This document shows positions 25,093-45,123 of a DNA stretch of 64,000 nucleotides, piece after piece. Location: positions 5,270,001 to 5,334,000 of the forward strand of contig CAVNZM010000005.1 in NCBI GenBank assembly GCA_963693365.1, written 5' to 3'. Under the pieces are notes generated by a model. It had not been told where the DNA came from. It searched no databases and saw nothing but the letters and a program-made list of their open reading frames with translations. The position numbers and the translations under genes are program-made. Each line of letters begins with the position of its first letter. Position 1 is the first letter of the stretch. Source of the DNA: Amoebidium appalachense (lineage: Eukaryota; Ichthyosporea).

Positions 25093-25100
<8 letters not shown>
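24002..25100 (-). mobile_element. 5'-truncated LINE with poly(A) tail
   Basis: On the minus strand an open frame runs from about 25100 to a TAG at 24189. It begins GLPLLAAW, matching FDSGLPLLA of the 18-19 kb copy, so it starts just after the RT palm region. It continues with RRLK-type basic segments and ends in a CX2C-like knuckle (CPNN..FNRSCIAKC), then ILDFILNTRNYD.FIKC. After the stop comes a (CA)n tract (24083-24190), a ~37-bp GC-rich 3' end, and a 44-base A-run (24002-24045 as T), which reads as a retroposon tail. The intact frame and tail imply a younger insertion than the 18 kb copy. An (AT)n repeat lies at the 5' truncation. Confidence 0.65.
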
Positions 25101-25139
<39 letters not shown>

Positions 25140-25256
25140 TACTATATATATATACATAAAACTATTGTACTTATACATTATAAAAACCCCAACTTTATAT
25201 ATATATATATATATATATATGATATATATATACTATATGATATATATATATATACA
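25095..25256. repeat. Compound (AT)n with duplicated spacer
   Basis: Two AT-repeat blocks (25095-25160 and 25196-25256). The segment ACATA.AAAACTATTGTACTTATACATTATAAAAAC follows each block, so a unit of about 105 bp is duplicated. The sequence from 25290 to 26010 is unique and holds no recognised gene. Confidence 0.8.
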
Positions 25257-26010
25257 TAGTAAAACTATTGTACTTATACATTATAAAAACAGTATTTATT
25301 ATTGCAGAATTCGCCGTTTCTTATTAGTTTACAGACGTCGGAAACCTCATATTAAGATGCTCAGAATCGCCTTCACAGTATGCTTTGTTTTCGACGTCGA
25401 CGATACCCATCATGTTAGCCTACACAGTATACATACGTAGAACAGGCTTACGACGTCCATAGCACATCTATAGCATTGGAATAGGTGCTACATTTGGTTA
25501 ATGGACGGTGTAAACGCATGCACAGCATGTCCATAGGATGACGTTGGCATATACACATGAGGGTTGAGAAATCAGTGGACCTCTTTATTACCCTGTAACA
25601 TGCTTGTCGACGTCGACGATGGGTTTTCAGCTTTTCCATCCATTAAAATGTCGAGGGTACCAAACGCAGCCACTCAGGTATCGTAAACTACTCCGAACCC
25701 GTCGTCGACGTCGTAGAGGGGTTTCCGATGGGGGGGGAAGATTGCTGATGTATGTTACGCGCGGACGCATACTGTATCCCTTATATTCGGCCGAATGATG
25801 TGGCCCCAATGGTTATGGGGCCAATCATCGGCCTGGTAGAAGCGACTTAGTATATAAGGAACGGTTTTGTAGCCACTCCACCCAGCTCTTATCCTCGCTG
25901 CTTCTCTTCGGAGAGCGTGCGTTATTGAGGCCGGTCTAGTGAGCCTGAACGCTTGTAGGCCGTGACACTGTGCGCCAATATAGATAGTGAATGTTCAACA
26001 GGCCTCTAGT

Positions 26011-26079
26011 CTAAACGCCCTCTAGCTGCGTGTGCAGACAGAGTTTCACGGCACTGGCACGCAGCTAGAGGGCGTCTAA
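26011..26079. repeat. Perfect-stem inverted repeat (hairpin)
   Basis: ACGCCCTCTAGCTGCGTG at about 26015-26032 is the exact reverse complement of 26058-26075, separated by a 25-base loop, and pairing extends outward by a few imperfect bases. It could be a foldback element end or a hairpin RNA. No other feature explains it. Confidence 0.8.
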
Positions 26080-26354
26080 AGTTTCAAGTTAACGTTCAAC
26101 TTGGCGTAGTGCAGTGGCCCCATCATGGTGATGATGTGGAGATCCAATGTGTAGATCTGTTTTCCGCAACACCCTCACGCACAGGTTTTAGTGTTTCTAG
26201 CTGTTCTTTAGCCCGCGTGGGCAGACCAGCGACTAGTGGGGCGCGTGTGCGCCAAGTCTTAGTAGTGCAATGGCGCATGTTAGTGTGCGCCGCTCCTTTC
26301 CTGACTTGGTAAGGCTTAGCGTGTGCTGGCCAGTGAGGCCGTACCAAGGCAGTA

Positions 26355-26691
26355 ATGACACCACCACTTGCCTCACGCCCGGTGGAGGGCGCGCCCTTTG
26401 TGCCTCTTTACCAGCGTGTACGCGCCTGTTGTCATGACGAGTGGGAGCGCGGGGGAGCCGCCAAGGACGTGCTCTTTTGGATTAAGTACGGCATCACCCC
26501 CCAATGGCGCGATGGCCCACCAGCCCCATGTTATACGATGACGGTGTGTATTTGGACTCGGGAGATGTGAGCGAGGCGGAGGCTGTGGTGGAAGTAGCGC
26601 GGTTGCTAAGTAAGGGCGCGCTTGAGAAGGTGTCAGAAAACAAGGCGCACTGTGTGTCGACGTCGTTTGGTGTTCGGAAACCAAAGCTATA
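26355..26691 (+). pseudogene. Reverse-transcriptase N-terminal remnant (DIRS- or Ty3-like)
   Basis: Two overlapping frames carry one apparent domain. The first (26355-26570) has FWIKYGITPQW followed by a Pro-rich segment. The second (26504-26692) has EAVVEVARLLSKGALEKVS then VSTSFGVRKPK and a stop. The order W..I..GI..QW..PP, then a charged helix E...LL.KGA...V, then a V.S.F.V.K block is what precedes the RT palm in DIRS- and Ty3-type elements. A frameshift separates the halves and no catalytic block follows. Family assignment is tentative. Confidence 0.35.
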
Positions 26692-26902
26692 ATATACTTA
26701 CATACATCAGCTTGCCGGGGGTCTCGGTTCTTAACCCTTATATGTAACAGAATATTGAGAGATTACAACCATTCATCAATATAAATAAAGGTCCTGACTG
26801 AATATATTATTAACACGTACTACTAGGCTTTATTACTGTAACTTGCACGCTTATGTTAATGCCCAGGTCGGCGATTGATGATAATGAATTTGCGAAAATC
26901 TA

Positions 26903-27095
26903 CGATGCTAGCCTCTGCTTACCCATAATATGTAATAGGGGTGTCATATACTACGATCATGGCGCTCATTGTTGCCTAGCATGTACTACATATGTCACTG
27001 GCTGCATTTGATTGGCTGTGCTGGAAAACGCAGTAGGCCGGGTCGAATGTGGCTGGGCCTCCGGCAGTGTCCACGCAATAAAACGTGTGTAAACC
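26903..27095 (+). mobile_element. LINE 3'-end fragment, plus orientation
   Basis: Reads GATGCTAGCCTCTGCTTACC.C, the last codons and stop of the LINE frame at 28486, then the same 3' UTR including CCTCCGGCAGTGTCCACGCA and AATAAA. It is near-identical, inverted, to 28310-28510. It is a severely 5'-truncated copy. Confidence 0.8.
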
Positions 27096-27904
27096 CCCTA
27101 CAGTCAACACTGGATCATGACCCAACTTGTAATTACAGCTGCAATTGGCAAAGAGACCCAAATACACACTGTAGGCGATCCTGCAACTACATATATTACA
27201 TATAGAAACTATTACCGTGCGGTTTGAACACAAATTTTACATAATATATAATACATGCATATTACCGGGATTTTTGACCGAGACAATAAGGCCATCCTAG
27301 AAGAAAAATGATATATCTGTGGATAGAGAGGGGGGCTTGGGATAGATCGTCGGGATAGTCAGGTACAGAGTCTGAGATTATCTGGGATATGATCTTTGAT
27401 AAAACAGGTTAAAGTTGGGATAGATCTGGGATAGTGCGTAAGGATTTTTTTCGGATAGATAGGCAGTTTTTTGGGATAGGTTTACCTAGCCCTACTGCCA
27501 GCCGGCGCCAGTCACCAGACCAGATGGCCATATCGATTCAGTATCAAGGGCCACGGGCCACTGGGCCACCACAAAGTGCTGTACATATGGTGCCGGTAGT
27601 CTGTAGCACTCCAAAAAAGAAAAAAAGAAAAAAAAATACTTCTCGTTGGTCGAATTCAAAAATTCTTGGATAGCTCGAACGGCCTCATCGAGATCTGTCA
27701 TATGGCGCAGAGGTGTTTCTAGATGGCCGTGGGCGCAGAGAACCCAAAAAGCGCCAATCTGAACCCCCGGCCTCAGCCGATGACGTCATCAAATCAGCCT
27801 CCAACTTAGATATGTTTGATATACCATTTATATAAATATAAATATAGATAGTCTATGGATACATATGGGTGGACTGGAACTTGACCCCCCGGAGGTTCTT
27901 TATG

Positions 27905-28000
27905 TTTTCACTGGATAACTTGTGAAGTTTTTATTGTCTTCTCAACATGCCGTGCATACTTGCATATCTTTCCGTCGAATAAATCCAGTCAAAAGAAAAA
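27905..28000 (+). mobile_element. LINE 3'-end fragment, second family
   Basis: CACTGGATAACTTGTGAAGT...CGTCGAATAAATCCAGTC matches, inverted, the end of the decayed LINE at 18000-18110. It holds an AATAAA signal followed within 20 bases by an A-rich end, where similarity stops. The two copies differ by a small indel. The stretch 27100-27900 between fragments contains degenerate GGGATAG-rich sequence and no gene. Confidence 0.75.
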
Positions 28001-28309
28001 ATGTTTTCACAAGTATTTCAGTTATTTTTGCGAAATTTGAATTTCTAAAAAAGTTTTACAAAAAAATCGGTACTGCGCTGAGCACGTAAAACACCTTATT
28101 TTTGTTTTAGCGGCCCCTCCTTCATTGTTTCCCAAAAAAGCGCCAAATCTAAATTTTCAAACCAAAATTTCAAAATGTTCCTGTGGTGACACCGGGCAAG
28201 TGTCCTGGTGCATTTGAAGTGGACATCAAGACGGACATTTTGACGTGTCCATTTCTAAAATATCTCAATGCTATGCTATGGTGAGCGGATCGGAGTGATT
28301 TTGGGATCT

Positions 28310-28812
28310 GAAATTGGGGTTTACACACTTTTTATTGCGTGGACACTGCCGGAGGCCCAGGCAGTGCAGGCACATTCGACGGCCTACTGCGTTTTCCAGC
28401 ACAGCCAATCAAATGCAGCCAGTGACATATGTACATGCTAGGCAACAATGAGCGCCATCGTAGTATATGACACCCCTATTACATATTATGGGTAAGCAGA
28501 GGCTAGCATCCGTAGCTCCGAAAGCTTAAGAAAGTTAAGGCACCGGATCACAATATCATACTGTGCATCATTAATAAGTTGATCTAGGATAGTAATCTTA
28601 AAACGGATATATTGAGGAAGAGAGGAAGAAAAGAGAATAAAACCGCCAATAACCTCCGGTTCTAATACGTTAGTTAACAGGTTGCACTTATTGATAGAAA
28701 TGCAGCCGCGAGTAAACCGCCCCCCACACATATTACACATACGAGCAGGAGACACCAGAAACCGATTACACCGCCAATCCATAATCATCTTTGCGTTTTT
28801 ACACCACACCAC
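28310..28812 (-). mobile_element. 5'-truncated LINE, C-terminal knuckle and 3' UTR
   Basis: A minus-strand frame (28812-28486, 108 codons) encodes CNMCGGRFTRGCX5C, then a hydrophobic stretch and ILDQLINDAQYDIVIRCLNF before the stop. This is the same layout as the 24.2 kb copy (ILDFILNTRNYD.FIKC). The 3' UTR (28485-28310) contains AATAAA (TTTATT on plus) and is shared with 26903-27095 and 21811-21880. The copy begins abruptly near 28812. Confidence 0.75.
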
Positions 28813-29228
28813 ATTACGAATAAACGAAATCTATGTTGGAGGGCTTCAGAGTTCCGGCACCTTAGTAGAATTCGTGGCCCCATGCGGCGCATACCCAAAC
28901 TGAGTCACGGTCGAAATCAATAGTCACTCACACTCCACATTGGCCGGAATTGGGGTGCGTACCATTATGATACATTGCCACGCACAAATTGGCACAAACA
29001 ATACCTGTCCGGCACCGTATTTATGATACACTGTACGTGTCCAACAGCTGTGTGTGACTACACGTACGTCCAAAAGTACGTTCATAGTATGTACAGTAGC
29101 CTGTATATATATTTGATATTTTTTACCCGGCACCAAAAAAAAACAAAAAAAAAAACGTTTTCAATGATCGACCGTGCAACAGTGCACAACCCCCCGGCCG
29201 CGCGGACGGCCCGGCCCGGTCCGGCCCG

Positions 29229-29264
<36 letters not shown>

Positions 29265-29300
29265 CCCCCCCCCTCCCCCCCTCCCCCCCCCCCCCTCCCC

Positions 29301-29334
<34 letters not shown>

Positions 29335-29398
29335 ACCACCACCACCGCCACCACCACCACCGTGCCACCACCACCACACACACACGCACACACACATC

Positions 29399-29436
<38 letters not shown>

Positions 29437-29856
29437 CCTCCCCCCCCCCCCCCCCCGCCCGCTCCCCCCCCCCCTCTCCCTCCCCCCCCCCCCCCCCCCA
29501 AAAAAAAAAAAAAAATAATAAAAAAAAAATAAAATAAAAATAACAACAATGCATAATGATCGAGGCTCAGAGTTTTGGACAATCGAATCATTGGTATCAT
29601 ATCGATTCGATCAGATCTTCGAACTTCCGTGTATGTATACGTACAGGGCCATTCGCAACAAAAAACAACGTTGGTTACATCTCCACATAGTGTGAGGTCT
29701 ATTTGATACGCTATATCTCCACTTAAAAATTTTATGATGTAAGTGTAACACCGATTTTTTTACATGTATATCTTGTTGGGTGGAAGTACTGAATAATTGG
29801 TGCCGACAACCCATCACAGCTCACCTACAAGTCGTTAAATTTAATCAAAACACTGT

Positions 29857-29887
<31 letters not shown>

Positions 29888-31605
29888 ATTCGCAATACCG
29901 TAGCATGCACATATTTGCAAGTTGACAGATAAATCGGGGGTGAATGTAATATATCATCTCCTCCCTCCCTCCCCCCTCTCCCCGTGCCCCCCCCTCCCCC
30001 CCCCCCCCCCCCCCTCTCCCCTCTCCCCGCCCGCCGCGTGGGGCAACTTGTCCTAGAGCTACGGGAAGTTCAACGTATTCTTACTAAACGCAGGTGGCGG
30101 TTTGGGGCGGGAGAAGAGGAGGGGAGGGGAGGGATTACGTGTTTAAAAAATTTGCGGCCGTGCACTGCGACACTGCGATCATGGTGACACCGTGTTGCTT
30201 ATTGATTATGCCGTGCAACCGTGTCACTGCAGTACACTCCCCAATCTGAGAGCGTGGGTTGCGCAATGTACAGCAAGTCTGCTCAGCAAGTCCTATCATC
30301 ATAGTTGAAAGCACATGGTCATGCACATGATGATTCTAATTAGTCTCCAAGGCTTTGTACGTACCCGCCGGCTTACGTAAGTGGCTGGGCCCTGCTACGC
30401 TACGTGTCGCTCGCGGCAACATACAAATAGTATGCTCGACTAGTAGAAAGGCCGCAAGGAGACAGCAAAGGCACTTTCACGAATTTTTTGAGGCAAATTT
30501 AAATTTACTAAGTAAAATTGTATAACGTTATGCAGGTTTGAGCATAACGTTATGCACGTTTCAAAAAATTAAAAATGTAATAACTTGGGAACCGTTCAAC
30601 CAAAATGCACCAAGTTTTCACAGTTAGTGTGTTGTTATACCCCCTGCGTGTACACGTTGGCGGCGCGGGCCCGGACCCGGCCTGGCCCGCCGTTCTACAC
30701 GCTGAACCCTTGTTAGCCCCAAAAAGTGACCTTTAGATCCATGCGCAGCTGCCTTATATAGTATGATCTGAAACTTTTGTCCAATGAAAATCGTTATCGC
30801 TCCCAATTTGGAAAGTGACTTTCGGGCCAAAAAGCTACCTAATCGGATCCCTAAAACGGTTTGGGTCTCTGCACGATAGTATACCCGTGACTACTGAACC
30901 GGCCCGTATGAAAGGGATAGATATACGCGGCAGCGTTTTGATTCCTTTGCCAACTTCATGCCGAGTGAAGGGAGTACTTGCTTGTGTACTTACCCCCCCC
31001 AAATGAAAATTTTTGTGTTTTTGAATTTAAAGGTTTGGGCATTCCAGGGGCTGAACATTAGCATATATATGAATGACAGTGTATGCGCGCAGCGTGCATG
31101 CTTTGGTGTCATCGATTGCATGATCATGAACATATATCCGGTTTATTTTGTTGTCAAAAAAAAGCATAAGCTATCTCTAATATATAGTAAGCTATGAAGC
31201 CCAAATACGGAACGACACCCCTCAAACAACAGTTCTTTCCATCAAAGAGCACCCCTATTTCTGGTGTTATCTCTGATCCACACCCGCGCCGCTATCTGCA
31301 TGCGGAGCTTATGCCCCAGTACACTGAGATACCAGCAAAACAGTTTGATCTGCTCAAGCGATCACGAAAAAACATATAAAAAAAACTTTTTAAAAAACTT
31401 TAGGTCATATTTTTCGGTAAAATCCCTTAGCTGCACTCAAGAGGGTCACTATCATCGGCACATGTACATGCGGTCGCTTTTGTAATCTCGAAAGCACGTC
31501 TGATCACATAAACCAAAATCGCACCGTGTGTACAGGGCCACGGTGACCACTAGGGCTAGAGGGGCAGTGTGCGGGGAAAGGCAGGGGATGGCGAAACGAG
31601 AGACT

Positions 31606-31690
<85 letters not shown>

Positions 31691-33382
31691 GAGGAGTGAG
31701 AGAGGAAAATCTAGAGGGAGAGAAAGTGTGTGTGCGTGCGTGCCTTAGCGTGCATGTCTTCAGTGAGTGCATTACCGCTGAACGGTGAGAGAGTGTGTGT
31801 CCGCCTAGGCCTATGTGAATGTGTGTGCGCCAGTACCTCACGGCATGTGTGTGTGCGTGTGTGCGTGCATCATGGATGTGTGTACACACTTGTGGTGGGA
31901 ATGGGGTTCAAGTTGAAGGAGGTCGGGAGGGAAACCCTCTCTCAAAAGTCCTCCCCCCCCCCCCCCGCTGCACCCGCCTCTCTCTGTTCATTTCGGAGGC
32001 TCTCTCTTAGTGACTCACTCTCACTTCTCCCTCTCTCTCTGTGTGTGCAACGGTGTAATGTGATGGTGTGTGTACAGAATTGCTGGAGTGGCCACCCACT
32101 GTGGTGAATGAGTCTAACGATTACATCTCGTATGCATTAGGTATATGATGACACACACTATTAATAGTATCATATTCAAATCCGTTGCCTTCTACCAGAG
32201 AATACAGGTATAAGGTTGGCACATGCACGTGCAATTGGTATTGTGGCACTGCCAGTGATATCTCCAAGTTTATAATGATATGTATGGTTGTTGATTATGG
32301 CCGGTTTACGTGGCAAGGTTTGACGGTCTCGATCGAAACTGACCAACAGCAGCTTGCTAAAACCGTTTAAGGCATCTGCCGACCGCGGGCTGCCTAAATG
32401 ACCCAACTTGCTAAGTGATAGTGTAAAGTGATATTGAATAAGACGGAAAATAAAATAAAAATCACACAGAGTAAGAAAAATAAAAAACTATAAAAACTAT
32501 ACTTACATATACGCATAAAATTCTACGACAAAATGCTCCTTTTAGCTAGCGACGGTAGCGATCCCTTGTAGCGATCCAACAGCCTTTCAATTGACTAAGG
32601 CAATATTTTTGATCGAGACTATTCAACTTGCTACCTACGGTCTGGAATCCGATGGTATTTAGTATCTTTATGCCATCGTTTGTGTTTGCGTACGCATCTG
32701 CGATTGTATGTGTTGTGTGTGTGTGGTGTGTGTGTGTGTGTCTGTGTGTGTGTGTGTAATGTGTGTGGGGTGTATGTGTGTGCGCGCGCATGTATTTGTG
32801 TCCCCCAGGTGCGCATATTCCTACTTTTTGTTTTTTTATACAAACTTTTCTTTTATTTGTATACCAAATCTGATCAATTCAAATAATTTGCATGAATATT
32901 AATGGCCTTCGATAGGCGCCAAGATCTGAGCTCAACAAATACCCACCCTCAAACGGGACAGTAAATTATCTACATTTTCAACCGAAACAAATAAGAAACC
33001 ATTTATCAGCCAAGCTATTCTGATTGCGAGGTTACAAGTTATCCGATTCAATCGATCTTTGCTATATATAATCGTATCATTCACTTCGTAAGTTCATCTA
33101 ACTCACTGTATCACAAAACCATGCAGCACCATCAATATATAACAAACAAAGTAATACACCAGCATGTAGTGTACTTACAATTTATGCTGTTCAAACCTAC
33201 AACTTGTCACAACTATCAAGACACACATCACTTCCCCCCCCCCCCCTCCCCCCCTCCCCCCCCCCCCCCCCCCAACTCCCCCAACTCCTCTTTCCTCCAC
33301 CACCACATTCACAAGAAACATAGTATTGTATTATTACTGTACTACTACTAGTATCACACCGATATTAACACAGCGACCCACC
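28813..33382. other. Intergenic with homopolymer blocks, no recognisable gene
   Basis: Holds C-runs at 29230-29335 and 29401-29500 (with CCA/CAC interruptions and a terminal A-run), a C-run at 29859-29887, an 80-base G-run at 31608-31687, and short GT tracts at 32710-32790. The remaining sequence is unique and AT-rich in places, and carries no splice-bounded or family-like frame that I could support. Confidence 0.6.
31608..31687. repeat. (G)80 homopolymer
   Basis: Eighty consecutive G residues, the longest uninterrupted homopolymer I see in the window. A run this long is likely to be length-variable in the organism and poorly measured in any assembly. Confidence 0.9.
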
Positions 33383-41655
<8,273 letters not shown>

Positions 41656-42061
41656 AGTGCAAGGTAGCAATCTTTTCGTTGTCGCCCCCGCGGTGAAGTT
41701 ACCGGTGACTCCTATTTCAAAACAAACAACAAAAACCCAGCATCCCGTTCAAAAATACCCCTCGCAACAAACCTCCCCCTCCGAGATCTATCCGAAAAGC
41801 GCTCCCACGCGCTCTCCACCGTACTCTTTCCATGCCCTCCATCTCTCCCTCTGCTGTGTTGTATTGCGCGCGCGTGAGTGTGTTTTATGCGCATGGCCAA
41901 ATGAACAAAACTTGAAAACTCTGGTGCCTCTCAAGAGATTATCGACACGACGGGTCTCTGGCTGAGACCGTTTCTATGCTTTTGATCAGACCGTGTGATT
42001 GTGTGTGGAGTGCTCTAATTTTTCCTATATTCTCTTTTAGAGGTTCCTTTTGAATTACGAG
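41656..42061. promoter_or_regulatory. Divergent intergenic region, ThrE and the plus-strand gene
   Basis: About 400 bp, free of homopolymers, between the tentative ThrE start and the first possible exon of the plus-strand gene. No TATA box is obvious. Its unusually clean composition compared with the introns suggests constraint. Assigned by position only. Confidence 0.35.
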
Positions 42062-42371
42062 GAAACCCTACCATGCCCTCAACAAACGGCTCCGAATCCA
42101 TGTTGTTGGCTCACTTGGCAAGGTCGATAAGGGAGGGAGATGTGGAAAAAGTCGAAGAACCTTCGTCAGTGGAAAAGCCACCGGCACACAGCCAAATCAA
42201 ACAGCGTGTCTATGGCAGGACCTATGTCGTTCAGCTCTGACACATCCAGACCTCAAAAAACCAAAGATACAAGAAGAGCGAGGGATCTGGACAGCCTTGA
42301 GAAGAAAGATTGGCTCTGGAAAGCGTAAACGCGACTACTTGGCTGGAAAGTTACTAGGTTCAAAGCAGCAG
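42062..42371 (+). CDS. Possible upstream exon of the 43.3-44.7 kb gene
   Basis: Not recognised. Between an acceptor-like GAATTACGAG and a strong donor CAG|GTAGGG, one frame stays open for 103 codons and is very basic (RRKIGSGKRKRDYL). It ends in phase 0, and the acceptor CTGGAATAG at 43288 would continue in phase 0 into ...NNMESIELY. Against this reading, a second frame opens with ATG at 42073 and looks equally protein-like for 55 codons. Both cannot be the main product. The intron would be 917 bp. Confidence 0.33.
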
Positions 42372-43294
42372 GTAGGGCTGTGCAGGCCTCTTTAACGACG
42401 CTATCATAAAACTGAAGAATAATATTATAATCCCACGTCTTTTCCTCTCACATCCATATAGTTGCCGAGAAGTGGGGTGAGGGAACGTCTATGCTTCTTC
42501 AACACAGCCACGTGTGAAAAACAAAGCAGCCGTTTGGCTGTTTGGGCGGTCTCCCCAGCGCTGACAGCCGCGGTGAAACCACCAAAAAGCAGCCAATCAA
42601 AATGTGCGTATGTCAAACGGGGGTAAATATATTCCTTCTCATCAGAAAACGCACTCAAACAAATATCATTAACATAAGCAAACAATTTATTATAGGAAAA
42701 AAGTAATAATCAATCAAGTTTTGAATATTTATAAATGAATAAAATGAATTAATTTCTTTATGTTATGTATTTTGGTCGGAGGTAAGACTTCTATAATTCA
42801 CCGTTGTCTTATCAATATTCGGCTTTCTGCAATTTCTGCAATCAGCCAATCATCATAAAGAAAAGTCACGAAGAGTTGATTTTGGCGGACTGCTCAGGTA
42901 TGCACTTGCCATATACAGTTATTCAACTTTCCTTTTTGGGCGAATATAAAATTTTCAAAATGTAAGCTTTCGGTAACGTCACCAGACTGTCTCGTGTGCA
43001 CTTAGGAAAAACGAAAACCTGTCTTTAAAACTTTAATAAGCATGGATTTTCCGGGAGAAAGTCCGCATTACATAAGAAACTGAATTATTTTGCCACACGA
43101 AAATGGCTAGAAAGAAAAGGAGTTGCTATTGGAGGAGCTCGAAAACATGGTAGTTTCTCGTGTTGCAATTACATCTGTCTGAGTCAACAAGTCAACATCT
43201 TATTACTTTATGTGGGCCAGATTGTCATTTCTGATAGAACAGCCGTTGACACAAATAACACCAGCTCTCAGACTCTATCCTGGAATAGAACAAT

Positions 43295-44739
43295 ATGGAA
43301 AGCATAGAGCTCTACGCCCATGAAGAGTTGGACGATTCTCGTGGAGTCAGTGATGATGAAGAGGCAAAGGTGCAGGCTGAGCCTCCGGACACACAGAACC
43401 GTTGCAGTATTGCCACAACTGGACAGAACAAGTCGCTTGAAGGGGCAGTTGCAGCTAGGTAATTATTTCTCTGCCTTTTTTTGGCATTCGTTATTTTGTG
43501 TTTATCTGAAGAAAAACCTCACCATCCTGTTTAGATTATCAGAATCTGTTGGGACATCTATTCCGCATCAGGGCCTGCACTTGGGCCTCAGCGCCAAAAA
43601 ATGAACCATTATACCCCCCCCCCCCCCCCCCCTCCCTTTCCCTCGTGCATCCCACCCATGTTCCAGTGAAGCAATATCCGAGTTGAGCTTCGTATACTTG
43701 CAGCCCCTTAGATTGGGCTCTATAATAATGATGCGGACTCTTTGCACAATGTGAATCGTGCTGTTCGTAATGAACGTGTACCTCGTTACTGAACTCTGTG
43801 ACGCATTCCGACTCCCCCCTTCCCCTCCCCCCCTCCCCCCCTTCCCCTCCCTCCTCCTCCTCCTCCTGCAGTTATGGCCTTGTGCGTACACATGAACTGG
43901 AGCACCCGGCTTCTCCTGCTGCTCGACACGAGATACTGGGCGGTTTGCGTCCGTCCAAGCTTGTTCCTTCGTGTCTCATGCCGCTCTTCCCAACACCCGG
44001 TGAACCGTATTCCCTTGGCCCAGTTTTCCCACCCTCAGTTCTGTATTGCGTGAGCACAACTAGATGTATGTATGGCCCCCTTCCACCAAGCATCTCACAA
44101 ACCGAGCAACATGCCACCGCCCCGGGTGTCGGCAAAAATCTGTTTTCTTCAGCGTGTGAGTTAGACTTCAGGGGTGAATACTCTACCGAGTTGCAGACTA
44201 CAAATCATGTTCTTGCACATGAGGTAGGAACATCGTTTGAAGGAGGTAGCACTGAGGACATGGAGGCGGGAGGAAAATATGTGTGGGAGCCACACACCCC
44301 CAGCACACCCAAAAACATAGAGAAACTAAGTTGTCATCGCCAGAAGAAGAGTGACGAAACATCAGGACGACTCTCGGCACCCAGTCCATTGAAAGCCCAC
44401 CTTGCTAGTAGGTCAAGATCAAAACGAAAAAGTGCTGTTCAAGTTGTATCCGAAGGTGAAATAACGAGAAGGAAAGCGCGGCCCTTGGTAGGTTTGGAAG
44501 ACGTCATTATGGTTGCGGTTGCTGAGCATTTTGGATTGAGCAACTTCCAACCGCACGATTTAATCCCGTTTATGCTTGACAAAGGGTTGAACGAGAAAAT
44601 GGAAAACGGGGAAGGTGGGACGGAGACAGAGGATGCTGAGAGGGTTGGGGTGATGGTGGCACGACGGGTGGCGGCTTTGGCTCGGTGTGGACGTTTGCAG
44701 AGGGTCGGGGAATACTACAGGATGGTCGGCAAGGAATAA
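43295..44739 (+). CDS. Protein of unknown function with predicted winged-helix-like C-terminus
   Basis: Not recognised by family. Two exons, 43295-43458 and 43872-44739, are joined by a GT..AG intron of 413 bp containing C-runs. The split codon is restored and the product is 343 aa. Exon 1 is acidic (HEELDD, SDDEEAK). The middle is Pro/Ser-rich and then basic (KPHLASRSRSKRK, EITRRKARP). The last ~75 residues are structured: LEDVIMVAVAEHFGL, then a helix, then VARRVAALARCGRLQRVGEYY. This spacing of helices and a final GRL.RVGEYYR strand pair suggests a winged helix, so a chromatin or DNA-binding role is possible but inferred. It may extend upstream through 42062-42371. The stop codon overlaps AATAAA. 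It is convergent with SLX4. Confidence 0.68.
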
Positions 44740-44740
44740 A
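44735..44740 (+). terminator. AATAAA poly(A) signal overlapping the stop codon
   Basis: The sequence GAATAAATG contains the TAA stop (44737-44739) inside AATAAA. If used, the 3' UTR would be only 10-30 bases. A T-rich tract follows at 44809-44837. Confidence 0.5.
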
Positions 44741-45073
44741 TGCGCTTTCTTAGGGTATGTCCAGTGTGTATGGTGTATTTTGGCGCTACTACTACTACTA
44801 CTACTACTTCTTCTTCTTCTTCTTCTTTTTTTTTTTCCCCGTGAAACCCTTACTAATAATTATATATTGGGCATTGGGGTTTAACACTGCAAACAGTTAT
44901 GAAGGTGGCGTCAATACATGAGGATAGTAGAAGTTAGCAAAAAATTGGACACACATGTGTATAGTGTGGCCCTCGGTCCCGGAGTGGTGGGGATGGGGGT
45001 CGTGGCGGTGGCGTTTGGCGGCGGGGGTTCCCCCCTCCCCCCCCCTCTTTTCTTTCTTACTTTTTTTTTTTTT

Positions 45074-45123
<50 letters not shown>

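Noticed and set aside
43513-43603. Alternative exon (LSESVGTSIPHQG...) in the intron of the 43.3-44.7 kb gene
   Set aside because: It has an acceptor but ends in a stop with no usable donor. It could be a minor 3' terminal variant at most.
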